DNA of 64,000 bases from Setaria digitata (Eukaryota; Nematoda; Chromadorea; Rhabditida; Setariidae). The notes under the pieces are model-generated. The model was not told the origin of the DNA and ran no database searches. It worked only from the letters and a program-made list of their open reading frames with translations. This document shows positions 1 to 12,900 of the stretch, piece after piece; the stretch's first letter is position 1, and every line of letters begins with the position of its first letter. Location of the stretch: assembly GCA_003640385.1 (NCBI GenBank), contig RCAB01000047.1, positions 1 to 64,000 of the forward strand, written 5' to 3'. Both the position numbers and the translations under genes were made by a program.

Positions 1-3000
1 CAACGAACAATTTGTCTTTTTTCACTTTCATTCGAAGGACCTTTGTTGTCAAAATTCAAAAATTTCTGCTTTGTAGACATTTCCTTCCCTTTCCATATTC
101 AATTCTTCCCATATTCTCAATACTCTTCCAGAGATCTGTTGCTAAAAATGAAATATACGAAAAAAGCACGCGGTGTTGTCATGTTTGTTGATGAGGACCA
201 GCTGAGAAGGATGCTCTCAACTTTGGATAGCATTAGACGAGAGGATTCCACTTTCAATAATTACTTCTGGTACTGTACTTTGCTATCGTCCTAACAGTAT
301 GGAAATTAACAAAAGGAATGCGTAACTTACGGATTTGATGAAATATCCATGATGGACAACTTGCTTTTCATAGGTCACAACGAGTCGTTTTTCGTGCTTG
401 CACTGAAAATTTGCAGTTGATATAGAATGAAAAATTTAGTCTTAAAGCGCAACTGCAAACTAATCAAGGTACAAAAGAATTGATTCGGAAAATAGAGATA
501 AGAGATCCCTGGGCAATTCATTCGTGTATCAGAAAGGACTGTTATGTAACATACCTGTTAAATTAAGACTGAAAGCTTGCATTAATAATTTCTAATCCAT
601 ACTGTTATTTAATCCAGAAAAAGATCATTTTTTGAAGTGTTGCCAAAATGTTCAGTTGACATTTTAAATCTTAAAAAAAGCACTAATTATTTTATATAAC
701 TGAGCAGCTACTTAGACTAATCAATTTTTGTCCCGAAAATGCCAACGTTTCCTGGAAATAATATAAAAGAATATGATGTATAGGTGGATTGCCAGTGATT
801 CTTGGGGAATCAAACAGTCTGTTATAAATGGGTACGAAACGGTGACCAGTGGAGCAGTGACAATTTCACCTGATCTGAAAGTTGTACCAGGTTTGAAATT
901 GATTAACTTATTCCATTTAAATGCATCTTTAAATACATTTAAATGCATACAGTCTTATATGCTTTGACTGGGTGATTAAGAATATATTGATGGCTTATTG
1001 AAGGATTAATTAACTAGGCTAAGAATTCTAAAAACTGAATATTTGAATCTGTATGAAAAAGGATATTTCCAAGATTAAAAGCTACCTTAATGTAAAGCAA
1101 GTTTTAGCAAGTATAATCAGTTTTCTTCTAGGATAGAGAAATAGACGCACATTCTTAATATATAGGTTTCAATGAAATATTATAAGGAATTTGAAGATTT
1201 TGTAGAAATTTTTTGGTGGCTTTATCTAGCGAAGAAACATTAGATAAAATGAGTTGGATTCTGCATGAATCTTCTATATCATTCAGTTTTTTTTAATTCA
1301 TTTTGCGAGATTTTTGCAATTTCTTCCGTTAGAAACAAAAAAAATGGAATTAAAAATCTGCTTTCTTTCAGTCTATTTCTTGGTAGAACACTTTTCCTTG
1401 TAATGTGAGCTTAAACTTTGGATTTAGATTTTGACAGGTACTTCAAGAATTTACGACCATCAAATACATTTCTCCGGGAATACTGGGAATTAATTAACTG
1501 TACCGACAAGCATGCTAATTTTGGCGAGTGTTTCGATAAACATGGTATCACGTTCAAGCAAGAAGCATATGTACCATTTGTTATCGATGCGGTAACTGTT
1601 GTTGCTAGAGCTCTTCATCAATACATACAGGTATTATGCACTCCAAATAGGTAACTTCATCTATAATTAACTGGTTGAAGAAAATACTCCCATTAGTCAT
1701 GTCATCTATTACTTTTTTTTCCCAAAATTGAAAAATTTTAATGCCATTCACTGTTTATAGTTAATTATTTTCTGACTGACTGTAAGCAATTCCAAATTTT
1801 TGGATCAAGTCCGCAAATTCTTCATTTCTAAAATAAACTTGCCTTATATTTGCAACGAATATAAAGAATTTGAATCATGTGCATGATATAGGCATCTTGT
1901 CACTCAGCGAACTTCCGGAATTGTAATGTTTCCAAAACGGAATTTGATGGTGCACGATTGCAAAGTTACTATAGGAATGTTTCATTTGCACGTGAGATTT
2001 GACAATTTCGAAGCAAGAATACATAATTAATTAGTTGTTTTCATCTGTGATTTCCTATAGGAGCAACTTCTGCTTAATTACCAATTTTTATAAAAATTAG
2101 TTTTTTAAAATTAACTTTACAGCAAGTTTGAAAGCTATTAGGCGAATTCGAGTTTTTCTGAAGTTGGCTTTTGTTTTATGTTCTAAGTGAAATTTTTTTT
2201 TGGGTACAGCTGGTCACCCACCACATATTGACGCAAACGGTGATGGAATTGGAAATTATAATATTTATCAGTTAAATGACTTCGGATACTATGTAAAAGT
2301 TGGAAAGTGGATTGCTGGCAAGAAACTTGATCTAAATGTTCGTCGTGTCAGGTTGTAATATTTAAAAATATTCTAATGTAATTAAATTTATTCTTATAAA
2401 AAAGTCATTCTCTTAAGGTCTGAAAAATTTATAAAATTTAAGTGTTCAGATCAGAGTTTCATCGGTCTGCAAATTATTAGGAATTTTTAGAAAAGGTCTG
2501 AAAAATTGGAATGGCTCATTGCCGTTATCAGTATGTAGCGCAGATTGTCCACGAGGTCATTATCGTGCTTATCAAGATCAGAACTGTTGTTGGACTTGTA
2601 TACCATGTGATGTATTTACATCCATTATCATTAATGAAACAAGGTAAGTGATGCCAGGTTTAAGGATATTTCGTTATTAAAATAGCTGTAAACTACTATT
2701 TCTTCTGTTACTTATGTAAATGTTAACTAAAAATCAAAACAAAAGTGAATTATTAATCCTGATAATTTTAAGACTGTTGCTTTTCGCTCCCTCAAACTGA
2801 CTCTCGAGTTTGCCTGCAGTGAAATAAGTTTGAGGTCACTTTGCAGTTGTGTACAGTGTCCATTAGGTTATGCACCTAATGAGGAACTGGTTGCATGCAA
2901 ACTAATTCCGCCGACAACGTTGGAATATAACAGTCCTTGGGTTGTTCTACCTACCATTTGTTCCGCGCTTGGGATCGCAGCGACACTTTTTGTTGTCGGA

Positions 3001-6000
3001 GTAACTCGTTGTTTTTTCTTTACTTTTTTTGCAAACATGCATGAAATTTGGATAAGAAAAAAGTGATATATTACTGAAGCAATGCTTTTTGCCCGTTATA
3101 CTATTAGTCGGAAGTAATCACTTCTTCCTATACTTCGATTTATCATTCGTTTAAATTTAATTTACCATAAATCAAATTTCAAAAGTATAACTATTGTTGA
3201 TTTTGTTCAATAGGTGTTTATTCGATACAATAGTACCCCCGTTATAATGGCATCCGGTCGAGAACTATGCTACTGTATGCTGGGCGGGATTCTACTCTGT
3301 TATTCTGTAACTTTCATTCTTGTATCTAAGCCAAATATGGCAGTTTGTGCCGCATCAAGGATCCTCATCGGCTTATCAATGTCTGCCATTTATGCTGCGA
3401 TTTTGACCAAGACAAATCTTCTAGCTAGAATATTTTTAATGCGAGGCGCAGGACGTCTTGATTGTATTGTACCCAGTGCACAGGTTTCATTTTTCTAATT
3501 TTGGTTTTGTTAAATTCATTGTTTTAAGAAAGAAAATTAAAAAGAAAAGGTGATATAAAGTACTGGAAATTATCGTAAATATTAATTTATAAAATCAAAA
3601 AGATGCAAATAAGTTCATCTTATTCCAGATTGCAATATGCTTTGGTATTGTGTCGATTCAGCTGATCGGCTCTTTAATATGGTTAGTCATCGATCCTCCA
3701 GGTACAACTGTTTTATTTCCGTCACGGAAAGAAACGGTGCTAACCTGTAAAGCTAGGGCTTCTCATTTGTTGATCTCATTATTGTATAATATGTTTTTGA
3801 TCATCGCTTGCACATTGTATGCCTTCAAAACACGAAAAATTCCGGAAAATTTCAATGAAACGCGATTGATTGGCTTCACAATGTACAGTACGAGCATTCT
3901 GTGGCTTTCATTTGGTATGTACTTTAATTTTCCAGTTCGCTTAACACATTCGATTTATAAATTTATATCTTGGCTCAATTGCCAGTCACTCGGAAAGTTT
4001 CCACCCTTAATAAGTCCGAATTATGCTGACTATAAATAATAGTTTTGATAAATGTAATTGCAAATCACATTTTTTTGTTTCCAGGACCAATTTACTTTGC
4101 GACACAGAATAACTTTAAGGTAACGAACTTATAAATTAGTAATTTTGATTGAAACTGTGGTTTTGCATGATTCCTGGATGTATCTTAACGTATCACTTTG
4201 CATGTTCGCATTTCCTTCCTCATTATAAAATTATCGAGGGAATTAATTTGCTAAACGGATTTTCTCAAAACCGAGAACGAAATGTCTGTTCTGCTTACAA
4301 GCTTGCATGTTCATTTTAATAATTAAAAAGTAGTATTCAAATTATTGTTATATAATTGGCGTGCATTTTTCATTGTCAATCATTCGTTTTATAAAATTTG
4401 CTGCTGCAAGGTCGTTTGTTTCGAGTCCAAACAATGTTTCAATCAACAAGCTCAGGCATCTGTAGAAATCCACCTGGTCGTGAGGTGAAATTCTCTTGGA
4501 AGGGCGATTCGTCCTGTCAAGCAGTCTTATGTGTCACACCGACTGATACCTTGGCACTGGTTTTATCTCACGACGTGGTAGTCGAAATAACACTTCACAA
4601 GCATATTCGCATTTGTCGCATTGGCGGAGTAGCTGCGACCATTTGTAGCGGCGGACGGGTCGCTGCTGTGCATCATCCATCCATCGAAATTGTCCAGCAA
4701 GAAACACAAGTGAGTCATTCAGTTATTTCTTCTGATTCTTAATCTTCTTGTTCGTTTCCGGAATAGAAAGAGGAATACTTGGGCTTGGGAGGAGTGTTAA
4801 TGAAACTGTTAAGAAGGTACTAAGATAAAATGATATGCAGTAAAAACGTTCAGTTCGGTTTTCCGACTGGACTCGTTCGAGCTGGAGAACTCCGCGCCCA
4901 CAGCTCTGTTTATTTCTATGAGTTTAGGCCCTTGAACGAGAATATAGAGAGAGGTTGTATTCAGGTACTCTTCGATATGGTCCAAGGTCCACGGGTCCGA
5001 GCTACCAGTGACACGGTCCATGTGCTTGGAGTGAAAGGAACCGACCCATCGACGCGTGTACATTCCATAACGAAACAAGAAGTGCTGATCCATGAAAATT
5101 TGTCCGTAGCCACAGACAAATTTTGCTTACGTCGTGATATTGATGCCACAGTGGCATTATTTCTGGACGACGTAGCTGGCGGTGACGTACTAGGCATATA
5201 TAACGATAAACGTGAACGATGTATGCTGGCTGCTCGTCAGGCTGTCGTTGATCAGAAGGGCAACCAATTGAACGCTATCGTCCAAGGTGTTAAGGTGAAA
5301 CATGATATGGATAGCGGCGATACGCGAATTTATTGTGGACGCAACTTCATTTCACTTTGTGTTGCCACGCACGCTTTGACCCTTCATTCCCCATGGGTAG
5401 ACATTAACGTTGACCGCTGGTCTCGTACGCGTCTGCGTCGGGGTGAACAAATCATTGAAACGGGCAAAAGTCGCTTGCAAATCAGTCAAAATAGTATGCG
5501 TGCTGATTTTTCGTTAAGTCCTTCAGAAAACACTGATGATCCGTCATCAACACATGATCCCAAAGATGAAGAACTTTAAGTTCAAAGTTCAGTATTCAGT
5601 ACTATCTTCGATCCAATTTGCAGTTACCAGCTTCTGATATCATTTTATCGCTTTTACAAATTACTTATTAAAATTTGATCAAAGAATTCATTGCGTTTTT
5701 TATCAACAAAAGAAATTCTATAATGATTGCATGCTTGCATGTGACATCACTTATGCATGCATTTTCAAAAACCACAACAAATCTGCACTTCTTTAAATGC
5801 AGCAGAAAAAGAAAATTTTAGCTCTTGCAACCCTTGACCTTATAAGCCTTCTCATTAAGGAAACCTTCCAGTTCGAATAAAATTCCACCAGATTTGGGAT
5901 TCAACTATCATCTGTTTGCAATGACAGACTTCGCTACTGTTGCTCGTGTGTCTGTTTTAAACTTTTTTGCAGATTTTGAGGAGTTGATTATTTTCATAAG

Positions 6001-7319
6001 GATGCTTGCATAAATACCGTTAATAATACCGTAATGGAAAGTAGAAAGTATTATCAGTTGTATTTTATGCGAAAGGAAGAAAACTTACACGTTTTAAACG
6101 TTTCAAAAAAAGAAAAGCAAGGGATCAATGAGAGAATCGCGGAATGAAGAAATTATTGGGCAACAGAGGCTTCCTATAGCATGGAAGCTTTTCCAGCTAT
6201 GATCTTAACTGTTATCACTAATTTACAACTGAATTTCTTAATTTACCTATCATGGTGCATTAGATTTATTAATTTAGATAGTTTACATTTTCAGATACAA
6301 ATGACAAGTTTGTGTATGTGCATTTCGATGAGTGGTACTGTAGCTTTGTGCTGCTTTTTCGCACCAAAAGTATATATTGCCATCTGTCAACCGTATAAAA
6401 ATGTTCGTATGCGACAAAGTGCTGTTGGTCACCTGGTCAATCAACAAATGAGGTTCATAAGGTATTGTCAAAGCCATTCAGAACAGATTTTTTTTTTGAC
6501 AACATTTCAAATTTCATTGAATGAACTATGCTATTTTTTTGCTTGCTTTCCCAAGAGTAATAATTTATATCAATTATTTCCAGCTAATTAGCCACCACTA
6601 CCTATCAATTTATCTCTCTGACAGCGCTTGCATTACCTGTAGTTTGCATCTCAAGCCATTCATTGTAAGAATAAATTTCTCTTCATTCAGTTATTAGAAT
6701 GATATCAGAAATCATTCATTGCTTTCACTCTAGTTTACTATTTGTCAAACTTTACCAAAAATTCCTTATAATTCATCTACTTTTAACGCTTTTCCTTTAT
6801 TAGATATCCTCTTCAATTTATCGTTGCTGATAAATATGAAATCATTTTTTTTTTTTCCTTAAATAGTTTCCTCTTTTTCATTAATACGTAATTATCGTAA
6901 ATCTTTATAGGATTTCGTAAAATCATTTGATTTCATTTAACAGGAATTTTAATTAGGAATCTAACTTCTTTTAAATTTCGAAAAAAAAAAATTAACTGCT
7001 ATTAACACTCAGGGCTTCAGCAGAAACGAATTCTGTAGTTTCGAGTCAAATTAACCAGCAGTATGGAGCCTTCTCACAGGTAACAAACGAGAAATCTCCC
7101 GCGGTATGCAGTGCAAACAGTAACAACAGCAATATCACTGATAAATGTAACAACCGCGATAATTCATTAGTGACGGAAATGACACCATTCCTGCTTAAGT
7201 CTTCCGATGAGATACTACACTCGGACGATGAGCTTTCCAAGGAAACTGCGATGTACCAAAATAACGTTGAATTATTTTTGGAACAACTTTTTGTCAACTA
7301 CGATGTTACGTTCGTATGA
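1..7319 (+). CDS. Metabotropic glutamate receptor-like class C GPCR, 5' truncated by window
   Basis: Class C GPCR that should couple an extracellular amino-acid-type ligand to G proteins at the plasma membrane. Exons read: 132-269, 784-890, 1428-1630, 1892-1991, 2210-2351, 2491-2643, 2847-3000, 3214-3483, 3629-3914, 4085-4119, 6295-6461, 7013-7319; all intron phases agree. Domain order: second half of the Venus-flytrap domain (WIASDSWG; FVIDAV; NGDGIGNYNI), cysteine-rich domain (CPRGHY, CCWTC, CVQCPLGY), then seven helices (ASGRELCYCML, LTKTNLLARIF, GFTMYSTSILWLSFG, FAPKVYIAICQP). The tail is about 100 residues, Ser/Asn-rich, ending TFV, a class I PDZ-type end. The N-terminal lobe and signal peptide lie outside the window. 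A lysine that contacts the glutamate side chain in mammalian mGluRs appears to be Tyr here, so the ligand may differ. An AATAAA lies at 7840. Family assignment is firm; assignment to one C. elegans mgl gene is not. Confidence 0.93.
4434..5579 (+). CDS. Unrecognised protein gene nested in an intron of the receptor gene
   Basis: An open frame of about 340 codons lies wholly inside the 4120-6294 intron of the receptor, on the same strand. Probable exons are 4434-4709 (in-frame ATG also at 4398), 4767-4793 and 4854-5579, stop TAA at 5577. The first donor is CAA|GTGAGT. Codon use and local GC are richer than the flanks, and the reading frame is long, so it is very probably coding. No signal peptide or transmembrane helix is visible. 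The first half is beta-rich with alternating Val/Ile (VVVEITLHKHIRICRIGG); the C-terminus is acidic and Ser/Thr-rich. I do not recognise a family. An AATAAA at 5876 would let it end before the receptor exon at 6295. The middle junction is uncertain: exon 2 read onward hits one in-frame TAA at 4821. The alternative that it is a cassette of the receptor transcript is unlikely, because exons 4085-4119 and 6295-6461 join perfectly without it. Confidence 0.72.
5876..5881 (+). terminator. Poly(A) signal for the nested gene
   Basis: AATAAA lies 297 bases after the nested gene's stop codon and about 410 bases before the next receptor exon. It is the first canonical signal after that stop, so it fits an independent 3' end inside the receptor intron. 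This is inferred from the hexamer only. Confidence 0.4.
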
Positions 7320-9949
7320 TTTAATTAATTTGCTGCTGAACGAATTTTAAGCCTTTCATCCATTCAAACCTCGCTGTGTATCCCACTGAACTCTTTTTTT
7401 TTCTTGCCTCTTTATTTCCTTTTGAACGATTCTTTACTATATTTCGAATCATTTCAATTGTAAATTACTGGTGTTTTTTTTTCTTCACCTTTTCCAATTA
7501 TTTTTTATTTCAAAGATATTTTCTGTTAGCAAATTCAGTGGATCCTTTTTAGTAGTTTGTTGACAAATTTCCGGTTTAAAATTATAGTATTATTATGACT
7601 GGGTTCAGTACTTATACGTGGATAAAAAATTTAATGCTAGCAAATTGTAAGTTTCAATAGTTTTTGGACTGGAATTTGATGTTGGTTGCTTTGAAAATAT
7701 ACTCTGCTCGATATTTAATCCAGAAGTGTAATTTCGAAAAGTTCCTCTAAAAGAGAATCAAACGACTCATCCGATAGAATCTTTTCGAATTTTATGTTTT
7801 AAAAATATTTGATGGAATTTGGGTAATAGAGTAGAGTGAAATAAATGGCAAAAGGCTTGCTTCTCTTCACAGCTGATCAAGTGTGGCTTGCAGGACTGTG
7901 AGTGTAATTTGCAGCATTAAGTAAATGAAATTTGATTAATTTTTAATGGTTTTTAATTTTTAACTTTTGTCGTCTTCTTGTACTATTCACTGGAACGAAC
8001 TAACTCAATCAGTCTCACTGTATTCGACTTCATGACTAAGGTATCAAGAAAATGCAAACGAAGAGTAAGGCACATTCACCTGCCTGAATTTAGCGTTTAA
8101 TAAAATCCGGTGGGTCATTGTGCAATAAAATCAACTATGTATTGCATCATTTTGTTTCTCAACATTTGATTACTTCGGAACAAAAGATTATTGAACAATC
8201 ATCTGAAGGAGTTTGGTATCCTTCTTCAAAATCTGTGATGTTGTTGAGCAAAAAAAAAAAAACCATTATTATCACTTTCAGATTCCCAAGTGTGAAATTT
8301 AAAAGGTTCCTGAGCTGATTCAGATAAATGGCCGGAATGTACAGTCCATCCGTTTTTTCTCCCCGATAAAATGCAAATTAATACGCACAGCACCTTCATA
8401 GTTGAAAGATATTTGTTTAAGTATATGCAATCCGGCGATTAATTTGAGGGAAGTAAGTTCACATTTACCCAAAATGAACTCTAGTTAGAACTGATGCACT
8501 GTTCTGTAGACTACAATACATGAGCACACAATTTATTAAATCCTACAGTACTTCACAAACAAGTGTAATCTATATGATGTGGAATATATTTACTATTTAT
8601 ATACATATAATGTTATGAATTGGCAAAACCATAAAAATACTATCAAACATTATTGCAATTTGGAAGAAACTTTGCAGAATTTCTAACTTCAAGGGATCAT
8701 TCTTTCCGGAAGATTTTTTGACTCCTTCGAAATCTCATTTTCGGCACACTCTATATTTTTCTAGCAATGCTTATTGAAGAATATTTGAAAGCACATAATG
8801 ATGGCTAAAATTTCCTGACTTCAATTAATAATTAGGTGACAGTATCTCTTCCTATCATGATGAGAAGTCAATTCATTGAATCAGTCATATCCTAGCTCAG
8901 GAACAGAGTTTTCTATATCAGATCCTTGAAGTTCTTAAACTATTTACATAGAAAACAATTTGAGATAATCATTATATTCTAATGACAAAGATATTAGATT
9001 CATGTTAAAGGTTATAGTTCAACTCATTCCCTTATAACAAAGCAGTATTGGTTAATTTTTTAGGAGGTAATTAAGTGTGGATAATGAACAAATTTTTAAA
9101 ATATCAAGAGGATATGAAGAGAACATTAAATTTCATATTCATAGTGACACTGATAATAATACCAGTAAGAGTAATAACAATATTAATTAATACTGTGAAC
9201 AGGGAGAATTTTGATAACTGAAATATCAATCACTTGTAGACAGTGACAAACACATTTACTAGCACATTCAATAATAAAGAGTTCAAATGAATGAAAATAT
9301 GGATTGAGCGTTATTTTCATATACACAACACTGCTTATAATGATAATCTTGATTATTTCTCCAGAATTACGACATACCGTTGGAACTGTATCAACAGTAT
9401 CAACAGTTGAGGATTCTGGAGAAGAAATTTCATTAAAAGATGAAAGAAGAAAATGATTATTTAGCATGCCGCTCTTATAATGTATAAATTCATTAATAAG
9501 CAAATAATCGTATTATTTAAACGTGATGGTTTTCAAAAATTTTTATCATTTCTTCAAGGATTTTGTAAGAATTTTAGAAATAAAATTCACTGGACAAGAA
9601 ATTGAGTCATACCATAATTATTTTGATAAAATTAGTGGAAAGGCTAAAACAGAAAAGGAAAGAAAAGAAGATATTTCATCGATAAACAGTGGAAGGTGAA
9701 TTTTCTTCTGACAGCAAGATGAAAAAGAGTCTGTTATTTTTCGAAACAAAAAGCGGCAGGAAAAGAAGAAGGAAAGAAGAAAAAAGCAAAGTGGAAATAT
9801 TTGATGATATGCCAGGCTGATAGAATTTCTATTGGTTGTAAATTTTGATCCATTATTTAAGTTGGAGTCATTACGAAAACTGAATGGATTTGTACTGGAC
9901 AAAGAAAAGAATGATTAATAATTAAATTAGCTGCAGTTTGTATTAAATA
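7320..9949. other. Intergenic spacer, no gene seen
   Basis: AT-rich spacer between two convergent genes, the receptor (+) and the SLC6 transporter (-). It carries poly(A)/poly(T) runs and short open frames that lack splice context or recognisable motifs. An AATAAA at 7840-7845 may serve the receptor gene. Nothing else supportable was found. Confidence 0.6.
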
Positions 9950-12900
9950 TTAGTCTGGATGCTCTCTGTTATTTTCAGAGCAAGAAGCTTTGAGTGATAG
10001 TAGCTTGGGATTATTTTCAGTAGAACTTTGAGTTGCCACTGATACCGACCTGAGGATATACGTCGTACTCGGTGTTGCATTTAAACACTTTTGTGACTGA
10101 AAATATCTGTTAAAAATTGGGAGTGAAATGAAAAAAAAAATTAAAGTGAAGAAAAATTTATTATTTTAAATCTCTTTTAATTAGTTTCAGCGATGAATGG
10201 TTAAGCATTTGTGCTATAGCTGCTAGCTGTTATTGGCATTGATGAGACTTTAATAAAAAAATGAATTCCTTTACTCTCCTTAATGAAAAAAGCATAATTT
10301 AGAAGATTTCAAAAACAAGTGAAAAAATAAAATAAATTAAATTAGTTACGAATTGAAGTGAAAAAATACCGTCGGTATATCTATTTCTAAATTCATGATT
10401 TTGAATTTTCGAATAAACCAGATCAATGGTACTGGTGCTATGGCAAATATAACCATAGAACCGCCAATAATCAAAACCCATTCCGGATATGTTTCCAAAT
10501 TTTGATGTGTCTGAAAATTTACTCTATACCTAGTAGAAAAATTAATTTGCTTTTTAATTTTCAATATAAGTTAAAGATTAAAAATCAAAAAAAAAAGATA
10601 AGATAAACGTGAAACTTGCTGTCATAGAATTGTAAACAGAATATTTCGGTAAATCAATGAAAGATTTCGCGATTGAAGCAAAAAAGAGAATAAACATAAG
10701 AACAGGTGAAACAAATCGCCACGTTATGGTCCAATAGCAGGAAACTGTTTCACCAGTCATGTCGACCAGATCTCGAGCAAAACTGAAATGATAATCACCG
10801 GATATCAGATAAGAAGCACTCATAGCTGCAATTTTATCTTCGATCATGTCAGCAAAATTTACGGTATAACTGAACTTCATAAAAGACTGATTTCAAGAAT
10901 TCATTTTAGAGAAAGAGCTAACTTTTGCCATCCGTAAACGTATATCACAGCTAAAACTTCGAAAAACGCAACACCCATCAGAGCATATGTGCCGGCAAAA
11001 TGATCAAATAACATAACCCAATACTGCAATTTGAAAATAATTCATCGGTCAAATAGCCAAATAATCTTAGCTATTTGATTGGTGATTCTATTTTTCGTAA
11101 CAAGAAAAATTAAAAAGTAAACAAATATGTCAAAAATTTAGTATGCCATCTGTCCTGATTGCTTAACAGAAAATTGGTAAAGTAGCCAGAAAACCATACC
11201 TGTCCAGAATGTGTCGTGAAAACAAGACCAATACCGCAGGAAATGGAACATAAGATAGCTGTAAGGACAGGTTTCTTCAAATTAATCAGTTTGCTATCAT
11301 TTAGTGATGTTATCACTCCTTCCAAAGTTCCAAACATTGAACCCAAGCCAAGCATCAAAAGCATCAGGAAAAACATCACTGCCCAAAGAGGTGGAAATGG
11401 AAATTGGATTATTGCTTCTGTGAATACAACGAACGCTAAGCCTGTTCCTTCGGCTGCCTGGAATTGTACAACTCACACGATGGAATGTAGCAAATTAGCA
11501 GCAGTGTAATTAGAATGGTAGTCACCTGCGAAATGATTTGTTTATAATTGCAGTAACTTGACACATTAGCCAGAAGCAGATATTCGGTATCCTGAAAGTT
11601 CCGATACATCCACTTTGCATATTCTTTAGTTGTTATATTGCTCTGAATTTCATCAAAATTCCGGAATTTATTCGGATATACATCAAGAATGTTGGCCATA
11701 TCCCTGAAATATAAATATTATAAAGTATACAAATTTCACATCTTTTTCTAAACTTCTGTGTTCACTTCTCTCGTTGTAGATTATTTGAAAGTGTTCAATG
11801 CCAAGCATATTCGACGTTTCTGAATATTAACCTTGAAACTTCACTTTTTATTAAGTCCTTTTAGAAGAAGTTGAAATGAGATTGTAATCACCGTTTTATA
11901 CAACTGTTATAATTTTGTACACCCATGTAACCAAGAACACAAAAGATAACAATAGCCATATAAAGTGAAGTGATCAGATTGCAGAGAGAAAGCCAAAGAA
12001 CATCTTTTTTACAATTGTTATTTTCCGGATTATATGACCCAAATGCTATCAGTCCTGAAAATCATTTGTAAATGACTTCTCTTTCTTTTCGCAATAGTTT
12101 TTTTTGTGTAACAAAAAATTTTACCACCAAAGCCAAGTCCCATGCTGTAAAATATTTGTGTCGCAGCTTCCATCCAAACATTTGGATCCCATAAACGCTT
12201 AAGCTGAAATAATTTCCAGTGAGGCAATATTTGAAGTCATTTCCACCATACTACAACTAGCTAATTAAGTTGTTAATTTTGACAAATTTTTTTTAAACTT
12301 TCAGGATGGCTAAATCCAAACTGGTACGAAAAGTGAAAGAAATTTTAAGACAGTCCATTTTCTAAGGCTAATAGTTTATTCATTTAATCAAACTAATCTT
12401 TTTAAAGATTCCCACTGTGGAGACTTACATCAGGATTCATCATGTACTTCAGGCCTTCGGCTGCACCGTCAAGCATCAGTGACCTAATCAAGAATACAGT
12501 GGTAACAGCATATGGAAACGTAGCCGTAAGATACATGACCTGTAAATCGTGGTGTCTACAGCAATATGACAAATATTTAAAGTTCCGAAAAAAGCCGGTA
12601 AGTTCAAAGAAATTTAACAAACCTTTCCACTACTTTTGATACCGCGCATTATGCAGAGGTATATTAACACCCAGGCAAGAATTAGTGAAATTGTTATGTG
12701 AGGGACAAAGCCACCGAAATCGCCTATGGACCTGATAGAAATGCATTTTAGAATTTCATTTGTTGTTTTTTAATTTATCATTTGTGTTTCTAAAATGATC
12801 TGTTCATTGATGGTCGAAATAGTGAAGAGCTTACAGGAAATGATGAAATAGGTAAATTTTTATGAAGCTTTGTTCAACATAAAATTCATAATTAAGATGC

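Noticed and set aside
10299..10481. 60-codon - strand frame at the end of the transporter
   Set aside because: It is an out-of-frame reading of SLC6 exon 14.
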